Part shown: positions 8,800-16,877 of the stretch, piece after piece
How positions within the stretch are numbered: the first letter of the stretch is position 1
How the letters are laid out: each line of letters starts with the position of its first letter
Source of the DNA: JBDTYT01 sp040005555
GTDB lineage: Bacteria; Actinomycetota; UBA4738; HRBIN12
Length of the DNA: 64,000 bases
NCBI GenBank assembly: GCA_040005555.1
Contig: JBDTYT010000001.1
Location: 1-64,000 of the forward strand
Direction of reading: 5' to 3'
The notes under the pieces: generated by a model
Seen by the model: the letters and a program-made list of their open reading frames with translations, nothing else
Databases searched by the model: none
What the model was told of the DNA's origin: nothing
Position numbers and translations under genes: made by a program

Positions 8800-9296
8800 C
8801 CGACGCGGCGCGGATCCGCCCGGCCGACCCCGGCGATGCGAGCGATCTCGCGCGCCTTCGCCACGCGCTCTACGGCGAACACAGCCGGGCCCGAGAGCCG
8901 CTCGATGTCTACACCGCGCGGTTCGCCGGGTTCGTGCAAGACGCGCTCGCGAGCGATGCCTGGCGCATCTGGGTCGGCGAGCTCGATGGCCGGGTCGTCG
9001 GTGCGATGTGGCTCCAGCTCGTCGAGCGCGTGCCTCGCCCGGGCGAGGAGCGCGGCTCGCTACCGCTCGGCTACCTCACGAACGTGTTCGTCGAACCGGA
9101 GCTCCGCGACGCCGGACTCGGCTCGCGGATCCTGCGGGAGGTGGTGGCGTGGGCTCGCCGGCGTGGCGTCGAGGAGATCATCGTATGGCCGAGCGAGCGC
9201 TCGTACCCGTTCTACGAGCGCGCCGGTTTCTCTCGCACGCCCGACCCGATCGTCCTGTATCTCACGGACGAACGCGTGACCCGCTCGCCCGGTTAG
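8796..9296 (+). CDS. GNAT-family N-acetyltransferase
   Basis: The 166-residue acetyltransferase starts with the usual IRPADPGDASDLARL motif, then YLTNVFVEPELRDAGLGSRIL, which contains the acetyl-CoA pyrophosphate-binding R/Q-x-x-G-x-G/A pattern (here RDAGLG), and ends with VWPSERSYPFYERAGF. The substrate is unknown. The start is set by the GTGA overlap with the upstream membrane protein. The TAG stop shares TTAG with the convergent menF stop, leaving no intergenic terminator. Confidence 0.82.
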   Translation: MTDAARIRPADPGDASDLARLRHALYGEHSRAREPLDVYTARFAGFVQDALASDAWRIWVGELDGRVVGAMWLQLVERVPRPGEERGSLPLGYLTNVFVEPELRDAGLGSRILREVVAWARRRGVEEIIVWPSERSYPFYERAGFSRTPDPIVLYLTDERVTRSPG

Positions 9297-10561
9297 CTCC
9301 AGCGGAGCGCATCGAGGAGCGCGCGAAACTTGCGCTCGGTCTCGTCGAGCTCCAGCACGGGATCCGAGTCGGCGACGATCCCCGCCCCGGCGTACAGGCG
9401 AGCCTCGTCGTCGCGCAGATCCGCGCATCGGAGCGCGAGCGCGAACTCACCGTCGCCGTGGGCATCGACCCAGCCCACCGGTCCGGCGTAGCCGTCCCGG
9501 TCGAAGGGCTCGAGCTCGCGGATGAGCCGTTTCGCCACCGAGCGCGGCGCACCGCACACCGCCGGTGTGGGATGCAGCGCCATCGCGAGCGAGAGAGCGT
9601 CCGGCGCGGGCCGGCGGAGCCGTCCGCGGAATCGGGTGGCGAGATGCCACACGTTCGCGGTGGTGAACAGGACCGGTTCCGGGTCGCGCTCGAGCTTCTC
9701 GCAGACAGGAGAAAGCGTCTCCTCGATCGCTTCGACCACGATCGCATGTTCCTCACGATCCTTGGCCGACGCGAGGAGCCGCTCGCCGCTCGCCCGATCC
9801 TCGCCCGGGTCGCCGCTGCGGGGCGCGGAACCCGCGAGCGGTTCTGAGCGCACTTCGAGGCCTCGCCGCGAGACCAGCAGCTCGGGGCTCGCGCCGACGA
9901 GGGTCCGCGGGCGCTGGTCCCCCACGGGGAATGCGAAGGCGTAGCAATCCGGGTCGACCGCCCGCAGGCGCCACAGGAGCTGGGCAGGATCGAGCCGGCG
10001 TCCGGCCACCACGTCGATCGTGCGCGCGAGGACAACCTTGCGCAGCTCGCCCCCGTGGATCCGCCGGGTGGCCTCGGCGACGGCGAGGCGATAGGCGTCG
10101 GGCGGCGGTACCGGCCGCAGCTGGATCTTGCTGAACGCCTCGTGCGGGGCGGCACGCCCGACGAAACGTTCCGGCGGTGTCCGAACCTCGAGATCCTGTT
10201 CGACGGGCAGGAGCGTGAGCTGCCAGGTCTCGCCCCCGCGATCGCGTCGGATCGTTCGAGCCGGCAGGACGACGCTCCCGGCGCGCGAGGAGTCGAACGG
10301 CACCGAGACGAACACGAGCGGCGGCGGCGAATCGGGCTCGGCGTCGTCGCGAGCGATATGCGCGAAGGTCCGTTCGAGCATGTCGCCCACATCGGAAGTC
10401 CCCGCGCTGGCGGGGCCGAAGACGTGTCGGAACGCGGTGACCGCACCCGCAGCCCCGAGACCGTTTCGCTCGAAGCACACGCCCTCGAGGTCGTACGCGG
10501 CGATGAGATCGAAGGAGGGCCCCCGGCGCTCGGCCCGCGTGACATAGTCGGGCAGGCTCAC
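9293..10561 (-). CDS. menF: isochorismate synthase
   Basis: The 422-residue chorismate-binding enzyme has the C-terminal ADCS/ICS core: KVVLARTIDV, FVGASPELLVSR, PLAGSAPRSGD, the HPTPAVCGAPR loop with the signature catalytic TPA, and AGAGIVADSDP. It converts chorismate to isochorismate for MenD. The GTG start overlaps the menG stop as GTGA, so translation is coupled to menG and the MerR gene upstream. The TPAVCG loop and men context favour menaquinone over siderophore or salicylate synthesis. Confidence 0.92.
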   Translation of the reverse strand: MSLPDYVTRAERRGPSFDLIAAYDLEGVCFERNGLGAAGAVTAFRHVFGPASAGTSDVGDMLERTFAHIARDDAEPDSPPPLVFVSVPFDSSRAGSVVLPARTIRRDRGGETWQLTLLPVEQDLEVRTPPERFVGRAAPHEAFSKIQLRPVPPPDAYRLAVAEATRRIHGGELRKVVLARTIDVVAGRRLDPAQLLWRLRAVDPDCYAFAFPVGDQRPRTLVGASPELLVSRRGLEVRSEPLAGSAPRSGDPGEDRASGERLLASAKDREEHAIVVEAIEETLSPVCEKLERDPEPVLFTTANVWHLATRFRGRLRRPAPDALSLAMALHPTPAVCGAPRSVAKRLIRELEPFDRDGYAGPVGWVDAHGDGEFALALRCADLRDDEARLYAGAGIVADSDPVLELDETERKFRALLDALRWS

Positions 10562-11247
10562 GCGCGAGTCCCGACGAGGAGCTGGGTGAGGCCGCCACTC
10601 AGCTGGATGCGCTCCGCGTCGGCGAACCCCGCCTCGCGGAACATCGTCAGCATCTCTGTAGGCGGGGGGAGGTAGGCCATCGACCTCGGCAGGTACCGAT
10701 AGGCAGCGCGATCCGAAAGTGCGCCACCGATGAGCGGTACGACGTGGTTGAAATACACGCCGTGGCCGGCGCGCATCACGGGATTGTCGGGACGGCTTGC
10801 TTCGAGGAACGCCGCACGACCGCCGGGTCGGAGCACGCGAGCCGTCTCGCGGAACAGGTCGCCGAGGTCGGTCACGTTGCGCATCGCGAACCCGCACGTC
10901 GCACCGTCGAGCATCGTGTCCGCGATCGGCAGCCGCAAGATATCGGCCTCGATCAGCGGGGCCTCCGTGGTGGCGTTCGTGAGCATGCCGTGCGAGAAGT
11001 CCACACCGAACGTCCTATATCCGCTGCGCTGCAACTCGGTGCACAGGTCGCCAGTGCCGCACGCGAGATCGACGACGAGCGCCCCGCCGGTGAGCCGAAG
11101 CTCGCGTACCGCACGACGGCGCCAGCCCACGTCCATCCCGAACGTCATGACCCGGTTCACGACGTCGTAGCGGCCGGCGATCGTGTCGAACAATCCGCGA
11201 ACCGCGAGCCGCTTGTCCCGCCCTTCGGGGAGTGGGACCTCGTTCAT
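10558..11247 (-). CDS. menG: demethylmenaquinone methyltransferase
   Basis: The 229-residue UbiE/COQ5-type SAM methyltransferase has FDTIAGRYDVVNRVMTFGMDVGWR at its N-terminus, SAM motif I VVDLACGTGDL, the acidic pair in FGVDFSHGML, and the FAMRNVTDL motif characteristic of UbiE/MenG. It performs the last methylation of menaquinone. The ATG overlaps the stop of the MerR gene (ATGA) and its stop overlaps menF, forming a MerR-menG-menF unit. Confidence 0.94.
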   Translation of the reverse strand: MNEVPLPEGRDKRLAVRGLFDTIAGRYDVVNRVMTFGMDVGWRRRAVRELRLTGGALVVDLACGTGDLCTELQRSGYRTFGVDFSHGMLTNATTEAPLIEADILRLPIADTMLDGATCGFAMRNVTDLGDLFRETARVLRPGGRAAFLEASRPDNPVMRAGHGVYFNHVVPLIGGALSDRAAYRYLPRSMAYLPPPTEMLTMFREAGFADAERIQLSGGLTQLLVGTRA

Positions 11248-11942
11248 CCCAGGTGTTCCTCGGCGGCGGTGAGCAGCAGCCGGCGAAAATGGCTCGCGAC
11301 GAGGTTCGTGACCGCCGGCAATAACGTGTCGAACGCTTCCACGAGTTGTGCGGCCGCCGCTTCCTCCGACGCCGCGGTGTCGCGGATCGGTTTGCGGACA
11401 TGCTCGTCGAACAGCTCGACCGCGCGACCGGCGAGCGCGGTCATCGCCTCGTGCGTATCGCGCGCGAGTGCGAGCAGCTCCCCGAGCGGCAAGCCGAACT
11501 CGAGCAGCCGTAGCGCGCCGCGCACCATCTCGATATCGGTGGCCGTGTATCGCTCTTGGCCGTCGAGCTCGACGCCGAACCGGATGCCCTCGCGCTCCAC
11601 GGCCTGGATCAACGAAGCGGGGACGCCGCTCCGTTGCGCGAACTCGTCGAGCCCGAGCAGCTCCTCTTCGGTGGTGTCCCCTCGTGCCGCCGCGACGGCC
11701 GCAGCGAGGTCGGCATCGGGCTTGCGGAGGTCCCCCTCCACGACCCGCTTGATCGCCGCGAGCGTCAATCCCTTGCGCTGGAGACCGCGAACGTCGCGGA
11801 TGCGCTCGATGTGCTCGGGTCCGTACCACGCGACCCGACCCTCTCGGACCGGCGGCTCGAGGAGCCCTCGGGATTGGTAGTAGCGCACGGTGTCCACAGA
11901 GATTTCGCACGCCGCGGCGAGTTGCTCCACGCGGTATCTCAC
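11244..11942 (-). CDS. MerR-family regulator with two HTH modules
   Basis: The 232-residue protein has a canonical MerR winged helix at residues 1-70 (YRVEQLAAACEISVDTVRYYQSRGLLEPP). After an acidic linker comes a second MerR-like helix-turn-helix (about residues 95-150: GLDEFAQRSGVPASLIQAVEREG and YTATDIEMVRGALRLLEFGLPL), then a helical C-terminal region with no cysteines that would suggest a metal sensor. It heads the menG-menF operon with a 4-nt overlap, so it likely senses some aspect of quinone or redox state and acts on this operon. The target is inference. Confidence 0.82.
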   Translation of the reverse strand: MRYRVEQLAAACEISVDTVRYYQSRGLLEPPVREGRVAWYGPEHIERIRDVRGLQRKGLTLAAIKRVVEGDLRKPDADLAAAVAAARGDTTEEELLGLDEFAQRSGVPASLIQAVEREGIRFGVELDGQERYTATDIEMVRGALRLLEFGLPLGELLALARDTHEAMTALAGRAVELFDEHVRKPIRDTAASEEAAAAQLVEAFDTLLPAVTNLVASHFRRLLLTAAEEHLG

Positions 11943-11950
11943 GACCGATA

Positions 11951-11956
11951 ACTCTA
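11951..11956 (-). promoter_or_regulatory. −10 box TAGAGT, leaderless type
   Basis: TAGAGT on the minus strand ends 8 nt before the GTG of the MerR gene. There is no purine-rich ribosome site, so the operon message probably begins at or just before the start codon. Confidence 0.5.
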
Positions 11957-11998
11957 CGAGTCCGCGCTCGGAGCATCCAAGCGCGACGCGCCGAGCCG

Positions 11999-12757
11999 CT
12001 AGATCCGCTGCGAGGCCGCCGTCAGGAGCGAGCAGTCCTGCTTCGCCACGATCCACACAACCGCGTGGTCGGCAGGTTGATCGGCCCCCGGGCTCTGGAT
12101 GAACACCCCCAGGTAGGCCGGCGTGCCTTGGAATTTCGCCTCGATGAGCTCCACCAACGTACTGGATGCGGAGAACTCTGCGCCGCTCTGCTTCAGGCAG
12201 CCGAGGGCACGATCTCCGGCCGCCGCCAACGCCGACTCGGTAGAGCCGCTGTCGGCCGCGCTGGCGCTTTCCTTCGTGGCGCTCGCGGCGGACTTCGCGA
12301 GCGCCTGCACGGAGTCGGCGTTGTAGTCCTGGTTGCGCCGCTCGAGCCCGACGAAGCCTTGGGGAGCAGGACTCGCGCTCGGCGCGGTCGCCGCGCCGCC
12401 TTCGAAGGGAGACGACGCTCGTTGCTGATCGCCGCCGCCCAGGTGCGGAAGGTTCACGGCGATGAGCAGGACGAGAGCGGCCGCCGCCGCGAACCCGATC
12501 GCCCACGGCACCCTGACGAGGCGCGACCCCGCCCGGGGCGTCGTCTGGGATCGTGCTCTCGCGAGGACCGTCCCCGTGACCCCGAGGGGCACGGGGACCT
12601 CGGGAATGGAAGCCAGGCTTGAGACCACGGCGCCGGCGAGCGAGATCTCCTCGCGGCATCGGGCGCACCCGGGAAGGTGGGCGTCGACGACGGCACGCTC
12701 CGAAGGGGAGAGCGTGCCGTCGACGTAGCCGGCGAGGAGCTCCTCGGGATGGGTCAT
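11999..12757 (-). CDS. zinc-finger anti-sigma factor, RsmA-like
   Basis: The 252-residue protein has an N-terminal zf-HC2 motif (His27, Cys31, Cys34), then a proline-rich linker, one membrane helix at about residues 88-105 (WAIGFAAAAALVLLIAV) and an extracytoplasmic domain of about 145 residues with two cysteines (LGCLKQ and KQDCSLL). It should hold the sigma factor encoded directly upstream at the membrane until a signal reaches the outer domain. ATGA overlap with the sigma gene supports stoichiometric production. It is positionally equivalent to mycobacterial rsmA but with a larger outer domain. Confidence 0.85.
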   Translation of the reverse strand: MTHPEELLAGYVDGTLSPSERAVVDAHLPGCARCREEISLAGAVVSSLASIPEVPVPLGVTGTVLARARSQTTPRAGSRLVRVPWAIGFAAAAALVLLIAVNLPHLGGGDQQRASSPFEGGAATAPSASPAPQGFVGLERRNQDYNADSVQALAKSAASATKESASAADSGSTESALAAAGDRALGCLKQSGAEFSASSTLVELIEAKFQGTPAYLGVFIQSPGADQPADHAVVWIVAKQDCSLLTAASQRI

Positions 12758-13365
12758 CGGGGCATCGTTCCCTGAGACGGTCCGGCGGCGTCCGGGCGTT
12801 CCCGCAGCTCGGGCGCGGTGAGGCCCATCGCCCGGGCGAGCGCAACACGACCTCGGTGCAGGCGCGACTTCACCGTGCCTACCGGCACCCCGACGATGGC
12901 GGCGACTTGCTCGTACGGGATGTCCTGGACGTCGTGCAAGATCATCACGGTGCGGAAATCCTCGGGCACCTGCAGGAGCGCTCGCTGCACGTCGATCGAC
13001 AGATCGGAGCTCTCGGCATGGTCACGTGCCGGGGGCGGCTCGGGTCCCCGCTCGCGCTCGTCTGATCCACGGTCGAGGAGCGGGGCACGCTGGCGCTTGC
13101 GGAGCAGGTCGTAACACGCGTTCACGGTCACGCGATGCATCCAGGTCGTGAAGGCGGCTTCGCCTCGGAAGGACGAGAGCTTGCGCAGCGCGGTGAGAAA
13201 GGCGTCCTGCGTCGCATCGCGGGCGTCCTCTTCCCGGCCGGTCATGCGGAGGGCGAGGTTGTACATGCGCCGTTCGTGTCGCTCGACGAGGGTGCCGAAT
13301 GCCCCCGCGTCGCCGGACAGGAACCGCCGGACGAGGTTCTCGTCCGGCTCGTCCCGGTCAGGCAT
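12754..13365 (-). CDS. sigM: ECF RNA polymerase sigma factor, SigM-like
   Basis: The 203-residue group IV sigma factor has region 2 (MYNLALRMTGREEDARDATQDAFLTAL) and region 4 (QVAAIVGVPVGTVKSRLHRGR), joined by a linker with acidic and proline residues. It directs RNA polymerase to envelope or redox-stress promoters and is kept inactive by the downstream anti-sigma. Its ATG overlaps the end of the pseudokinase gene by 8 nt. The placement between the mviN module and trxB is that of sigM. Confidence 0.9.
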   Translation of the reverse strand: MPDRDEPDENLVRRFLSGDAGAFGTLVERHERRMYNLALRMTGREEDARDATQDAFLTALRKLSSFRGEAAFTTWMHRVTVNACYDLLRKRQRAPLLDRGSDERERGPEPPPARDHAESSDLSIDVQRALLQVPEDFRTVMILHDVQDIPYEQVAAIVGVPVGTVKSRLHRGRVALARAMGLTAPELRERPDAAGPSQGTMPR

Positions 13366-14779
13366 CGCGGCCGAGCACCTTGAACTCGGAGATCTCGGCG
13401 CGGTTGCCGTCGCCCGTTGGGACCACCGAGGTCATCCACACCATGACGTACCGCCCGGTCACGGGTTCGATCGCACCGCGGGTCAGCGTCGAAGAGACGT
13501 AGCTCCGGCCGCCGGGGTCGGCAAGCGCCGCGAGGTCGTCGCCGACAGCCACCGTGAACGAGTATCCGGGGTGGGGTGTCTCGAGCCGGAACCCCGTGAC
13601 GAGCCGGTCCGTGCCGAGGTCGAATACGAGGCCCACGCCTGGCTTGTTGAAGCGTCCGTCGAAGTAGTTCTCGGATCGCCACGCGGTCGCATCGTTCCCG
13701 TCGATCGCCGCTCCCACGCCGCTGTCGTTCTCGCTGCCGTCGCCGAACGGATCTGCGGTCGTGACGGCGGAAACAGCGAGCACGCCGACCGTCGGCGGGG
13801 AAGGAGACTCCGCGGGAGCCGCCCGGATACCGAGCGGACCCCCGACCTCGAGGGTGCCGACGAACAGACCGATCGCGATCACGATCGCAGCGGTGACCAA
13901 GATGCCGGCGGGCACCAGCACCCAGGTCGCGAGCCATGAACGTGCCGGTGGCTGCGCGGGTGGCGTCGTGCCAGATCCGGAGTTCCCTGGTCCCTGCCGT
14001 CCGTGGGGCTCGAGCGCGCGAGCGAACGCAGCGGTCGTCGCGAAGCGATCCGACGGCTCGGCCGCGAGGGCCCGCCTGACGGCCAGGTCGACCGGTCTGG
14101 GGACCCCCCGTTCCACTGCCCGAGGACCGGCCGTCGTGGACGGCGGCGGAGTGCCGGTGAGCATCTCGTATAGAAGGGCACCCGCCTCGTGGATGTCGGT
14201 ACGGGCATCCGGCGGGGATCCGGCGATGAGCTCAGGAGGCTGCGCCCGCTTGCCGAGGCGCGATGAAGCTTCGGCGGCGGCCTGAGTCGCGAAGACGGCC
14301 GGAGCGAACGCGCTCCCGTCCAGGAGCACTCGATCGTCATCGGCAAGGAGGACCGTCTCAGGTCGCACATCGAGATGCAGCAAGCCGTGATCGTGGAGGG
14401 CTTCGAGGGCGAGGAGAACGGAGACGGTGATCGCCACCGCCTGATCGGGGGCCAAGCGCTCAGCTCGCGTCAGACGATCTCGGAGCGTCTGGCCGAGCAC
14501 GAACTCCCGGACCACGAAGCGCACGCCGTCGTGCGTCCCGGTGTCGAGGAGACGGGTGAGGTGCGGATCCGAGATACGAGCGAGCGCCCGAGCAGCCTTC
14601 GTCCATCGCTCCACGAACGCCGGATCGTCGCCGAGATCCGGATGGATCAGCTCGACGACCACGGTCCGCTGCAGCACGCGATCCGCGGCTCTCCACACGA
14701 CGCTGACGCCGCTTCGCCCGAGTTCCTTCTCGAGCACGTACCGGTCGGCCAGCACGGCGGGGATCCGATCGGTCTGCAT
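13358..14779 (-). CDS. membrane pseudokinase with outer discoidin-like domain (detached MviN C-terminal module)
   Basis: The 473-residue protein has a cytoplasmic protein-kinase fold (residues 10-260), a membrane helix (about 283-306) and an outer β-sandwich (about 335-473) like galactose-binding/F5-8C domains (IDGNDATAWRS, FDLGTDRLVTGFRLE). Catalytic residues are lost: the VAIK lysine is Glu43, the Asn of the catalytic loop is Thr142 (HLDVRPET), and the DFG is replaced (LLDGSAF). In mycobacterial MviN these same three modules are fused behind the MurJ flippase; here they are a separate gene in the murJ operon. It probably recruits a phosphoprotein-binding partner to control lipid II flipping. 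Confidence 0.85.
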   Translation of the reverse strand: MQTDRIPAVLADRYVLEKELGRSGVSVVWRAADRVLQRTVVVELIHPDLGDDPAFVERWTKAARALARISDPHLTRLLDTGTHDGVRFVVREFVLGQTLRDRLTRAERLAPDQAVAITVSVLLALEALHDHGLLHLDVRPETVLLADDDRVLLDGSAFAPAVFATQAAAEASSRLGKRAQPPELIAGSPPDARTDIHEAGALLYEMLTGTPPPSTTAGPRAVERGVPRPVDLAVRRALAAEPSDRFATTAAFARALEPHGRQGPGNSGSGTTPPAQPPARSWLATWVLVPAGILVTAAIVIAIGLFVGTLEVGGPLGIRAAPAESPSPPTVGVLAVSAVTTADPFGDGSENDSGVGAAIDGNDATAWRSENYFDGRFNKPGVGLVFDLGTDRLVTGFRLETPHPGYSFTVAVGDDLAALADPGGRSYVSSTLTRGAIEPVTGRYVMVWMTSVVPTGDGNRAEISEFKVLGRDA

Positions 14780-14820
14780 CGAGGCAGTGTATTCCCGCAG
14801 GCTGCGGGACCGGCCGAACC

Positions 14821-15228
14821 TCAGGGGACGGTCTCGGAGGTGTCGCTCGCGGTCGCCCTCGTGTATCCCTTCAGGAACCCGATGCGCCCGGCAAGGAGGG
14901 TGGAGACCTTCTTCACCACCGTGACGGTTACCTGCTGCGACTGCGGGTCGATGGCGAACTGCGTCACCCGCGCGCCCTCGTCCTTGTCCGCGACCGCCGC
15001 GAGCGCTGCGTCGAGGGCGCGCCGTCGGTCCCCGCTGCTCTGCAAGATGGCCGAGGCCTGGAACGAGGCCTCCTGCGCAGCGTCGGCGACCTTGTATCGC
15101 GCCAGGAGGATCTGCGCCGTATCGAAGCCTGCCAGCCCGAGGACGACCATCACGGCGAGCCAGATCACGATGATCTTGCCGACCAGCCCACGTTCCGCGC
15201 GGATGCCCCCCGTGCGGCGGTCCCTCAT
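14821..15228 (-). CDS. TadE-like single-pass membrane protein
   Basis: The 135-residue protein has a short basic N-terminus, one membrane helix (about residues 16-36, KIIVIWLAVMVVLGLAGFDT), then an alanine-rich helix (YKVADAAQEASFQASAIL) and a β-rich segment (TQFAIDPQSQQVTVTVVKKV). This resembles TadE/TadG-type pseudopilin-like proteins, but the match is by pattern only. It sits between murJ and the pseudokinase with an ATGA overlap to murJ, exactly where mycobacterial MviN is continuous, so it may belong to the murein flippase complex rather than to a pilus. Confidence 0.6.
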   Translation of the reverse strand: MRDRRTGGIRAERGLVGKIIVIWLAVMVVLGLAGFDTAQILLARYKVADAAQEASFQASAILQSSGDRRRALDAALAAVADKDEGARVTQFAIDPQSQQVTVTVVKKVSTLLAGRIGFLKGYTRATASDTSETVP

Positions 15229-16877
15229 CGTCGCCACCTCGCGAGCAGATGTCGTCTGACGGAATCGACCTCTTCCATCTGCAAGATACGCGCCGCGAGG
15301 GCGAACACCAGCAGCCCGGCCGCGACCGCGGCGAGCACCTGTGCCGCGGCTCCTGCGAGCTGCGTGGGATCGACGACGTGCGCCATCGTTCGAGCGACGA
15401 CCCACGCGGCTCCGCCGGTCGCGAGCGCGGCGGCGAAGGCCCGCCCGACGCTCGGCCACACGTGTTTGCCGTCGAGCCCGCCGAGGCGCCGTCGCAGCAG
15501 CACGAGTGCCGCGATCGACGCGAAGGTGTATGCCGTAGCGTGGCCGAGCGCGAGCCCTCGAACACCGAGATGGAACGTGAAGAAGTACAGGAAGTTGACG
15601 GCAGTGTTCAGACCGACGGCGGCGACATTGATCAGGGCAGGCGTGCGCGTGTCCTGCATCGAGTAGAAGGCCCGAAGCAGGAGTTGGAACAAGGAGAACG
15701 GGAACAGCCCGATCGCGAAGAACGCCAAGATGTCTCCGACGAGTTCCCCGCTCGCCGGGCCGGTCAGCCCGTGCTCGAGGAGGAGACGGACGATCTCACG
15801 CCCGAGGACGATGTAGCCGAGGGCAGCCGGTAGCAAGATCGCGGCAGTCGTGCGGATCCCTTGCGACAGCAACGCGCGAAAGCCCGCGACGTCGCTCTCG
15901 GTCCATCGACTCGACATCGCCGGGAGCAACGCCGTGAAGATCGAGACGGCGAAGATCGCGTGCGGCAGCTGGAACACGATGAAGGCTGCCGCGTACGCTG
16001 TGTAGCCTCCTCGGATCGGCGTCGCCAGCACGAGGATCACCAGGTATCCGACCTGGTTCGCCACCACGTAGACCACGACCCATTTCGCCAGGTGCGCGAT
16101 GCGCACCACGGCCGGATGGCCGAATCCGGTTCGCCACCGGAATCGGAACCCCACGCCTCGGACCGCCGGCCACAGCGCCACGGTCATCCCCACCACTCCG
16201 AGCGTCGTCCCGATGGCGAGCACCAGCTTCTGGGCCCCGCTGACGAGCAAGGCCGAGCCCGCGGCCGGACCTGGCAGCTGCGCGAAGACGATGAACGTGG
16301 CGATCACGAGCAGGTTGTTGAGGATCGGGGCGAACATCGGGGCGGCGAACCGACGGTGCGCGTTCAGCAAACCACCTGCAACCGCGCCGATCCCGTAGAA
16401 CACGATCTGCGGCATGAACCAGCGCAGGAAGAAGGTCGAAAGGGCTTGGGTCGCCGCTCGGTCGTGTTCGAGCCGGATCGTGTAGAGACGGATGATCCAC
16501 GGGGCGAACACGATGGCGAGCACGGCGATCGACGTCAGCGTGATGATCGCGAGCGTGAACATCCTGCGCGCGACGTCCCAGGCTTCGTCTCGTCCCTTCG
16601 TCTGAAGCCACTCGACGAACACCGGTACGAACACGGACGACAAGATCCCGCCGAGCGCGAGCTCGTAGATGATGTTCGGCGTGATGTTCGCGATGTTGTA
16701 CGCATCGGCGAGACGCGTTTCGGTGACGCCGATCGCGTAGGTCATCGCGGCCAGCCGTAGGAACCCCGTGAGGCGTGAGAGCGCGGTCCCGACCGACATC
16801 AGCGTCGTGTTGCGAAGGAACGCCGACGCCGAGTCTTCCGGCGCGGTCTCGGAGGCCTCGGGGGGTTCCGGTGTCAC
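15225..16877 (-). CDS. murJ: lipid II flippase MurJ
   Basis: The 550-residue MVF/MOP-family protein has about 14 membrane helices, beginning with FLRNTTLMSVGTALSRLTGFLRL and the MurJ-typical DAYNIANITPNIIYELALGGILSS and GAVAGGLLNAHRRFAAPMFAPILNN segments. It moves lipid II across the membrane for cell-wall synthesis. Unlike mycobacterial MviN it ends after the transporter, with the pseudokinase encoded separately downstream. The GTG overlaps the stop of the DUF6049 gene (GTGA). Confidence 0.93.
   Translation of the reverse strand: MTPEPPEASETAPEDSASAFLRNTTLMSVGTALSRLTGFLRLAAMTYAIGVTETRLADAYNIANITPNIIYELALGGILSSVFVPVFVEWLQTKGRDEAWDVARRMFTLAIITLTSIAVLAIVFAPWIIRLYTIRLEHDRAATQALSTFFLRWFMPQIVFYGIGAVAGGLLNAHRRFAAPMFAPILNNLLVIATFIVFAQLPGPAAGSALLVSGAQKLVLAIGTTLGVVGMTVALWPAVRGVGFRFRWRTGFGHPAVVRIAHLAKWVVVYVVANQVGYLVILVLATPIRGGYTAYAAAFIVFQLPHAIFAVSIFTALLPAMSSRWTESDVAGFRALLSQGIRTTAAILLPAALGYIVLGREIVRLLLEHGLTGPASGELVGDILAFFAIGLFPFSLFQLLLRAFYSMQDTRTPALINVAAVGLNTAVNFLYFFTFHLGVRGLALGHATAYTFASIAALVLLRRRLGGLDGKHVWPSVGRAFAAALATGGAAWVVARTMAHVVDPTQLAGAAAQVLAAVAAGLLVFALAARILQMEEVDSVRRHLLARWRR

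Noticed and set aside
14821..15228. part of a Tad/Flp pilus cluster
   Set aside because: No other Tad genes are nearby and the gene is embedded in the murJ operon, so a pilus role was not assigned.
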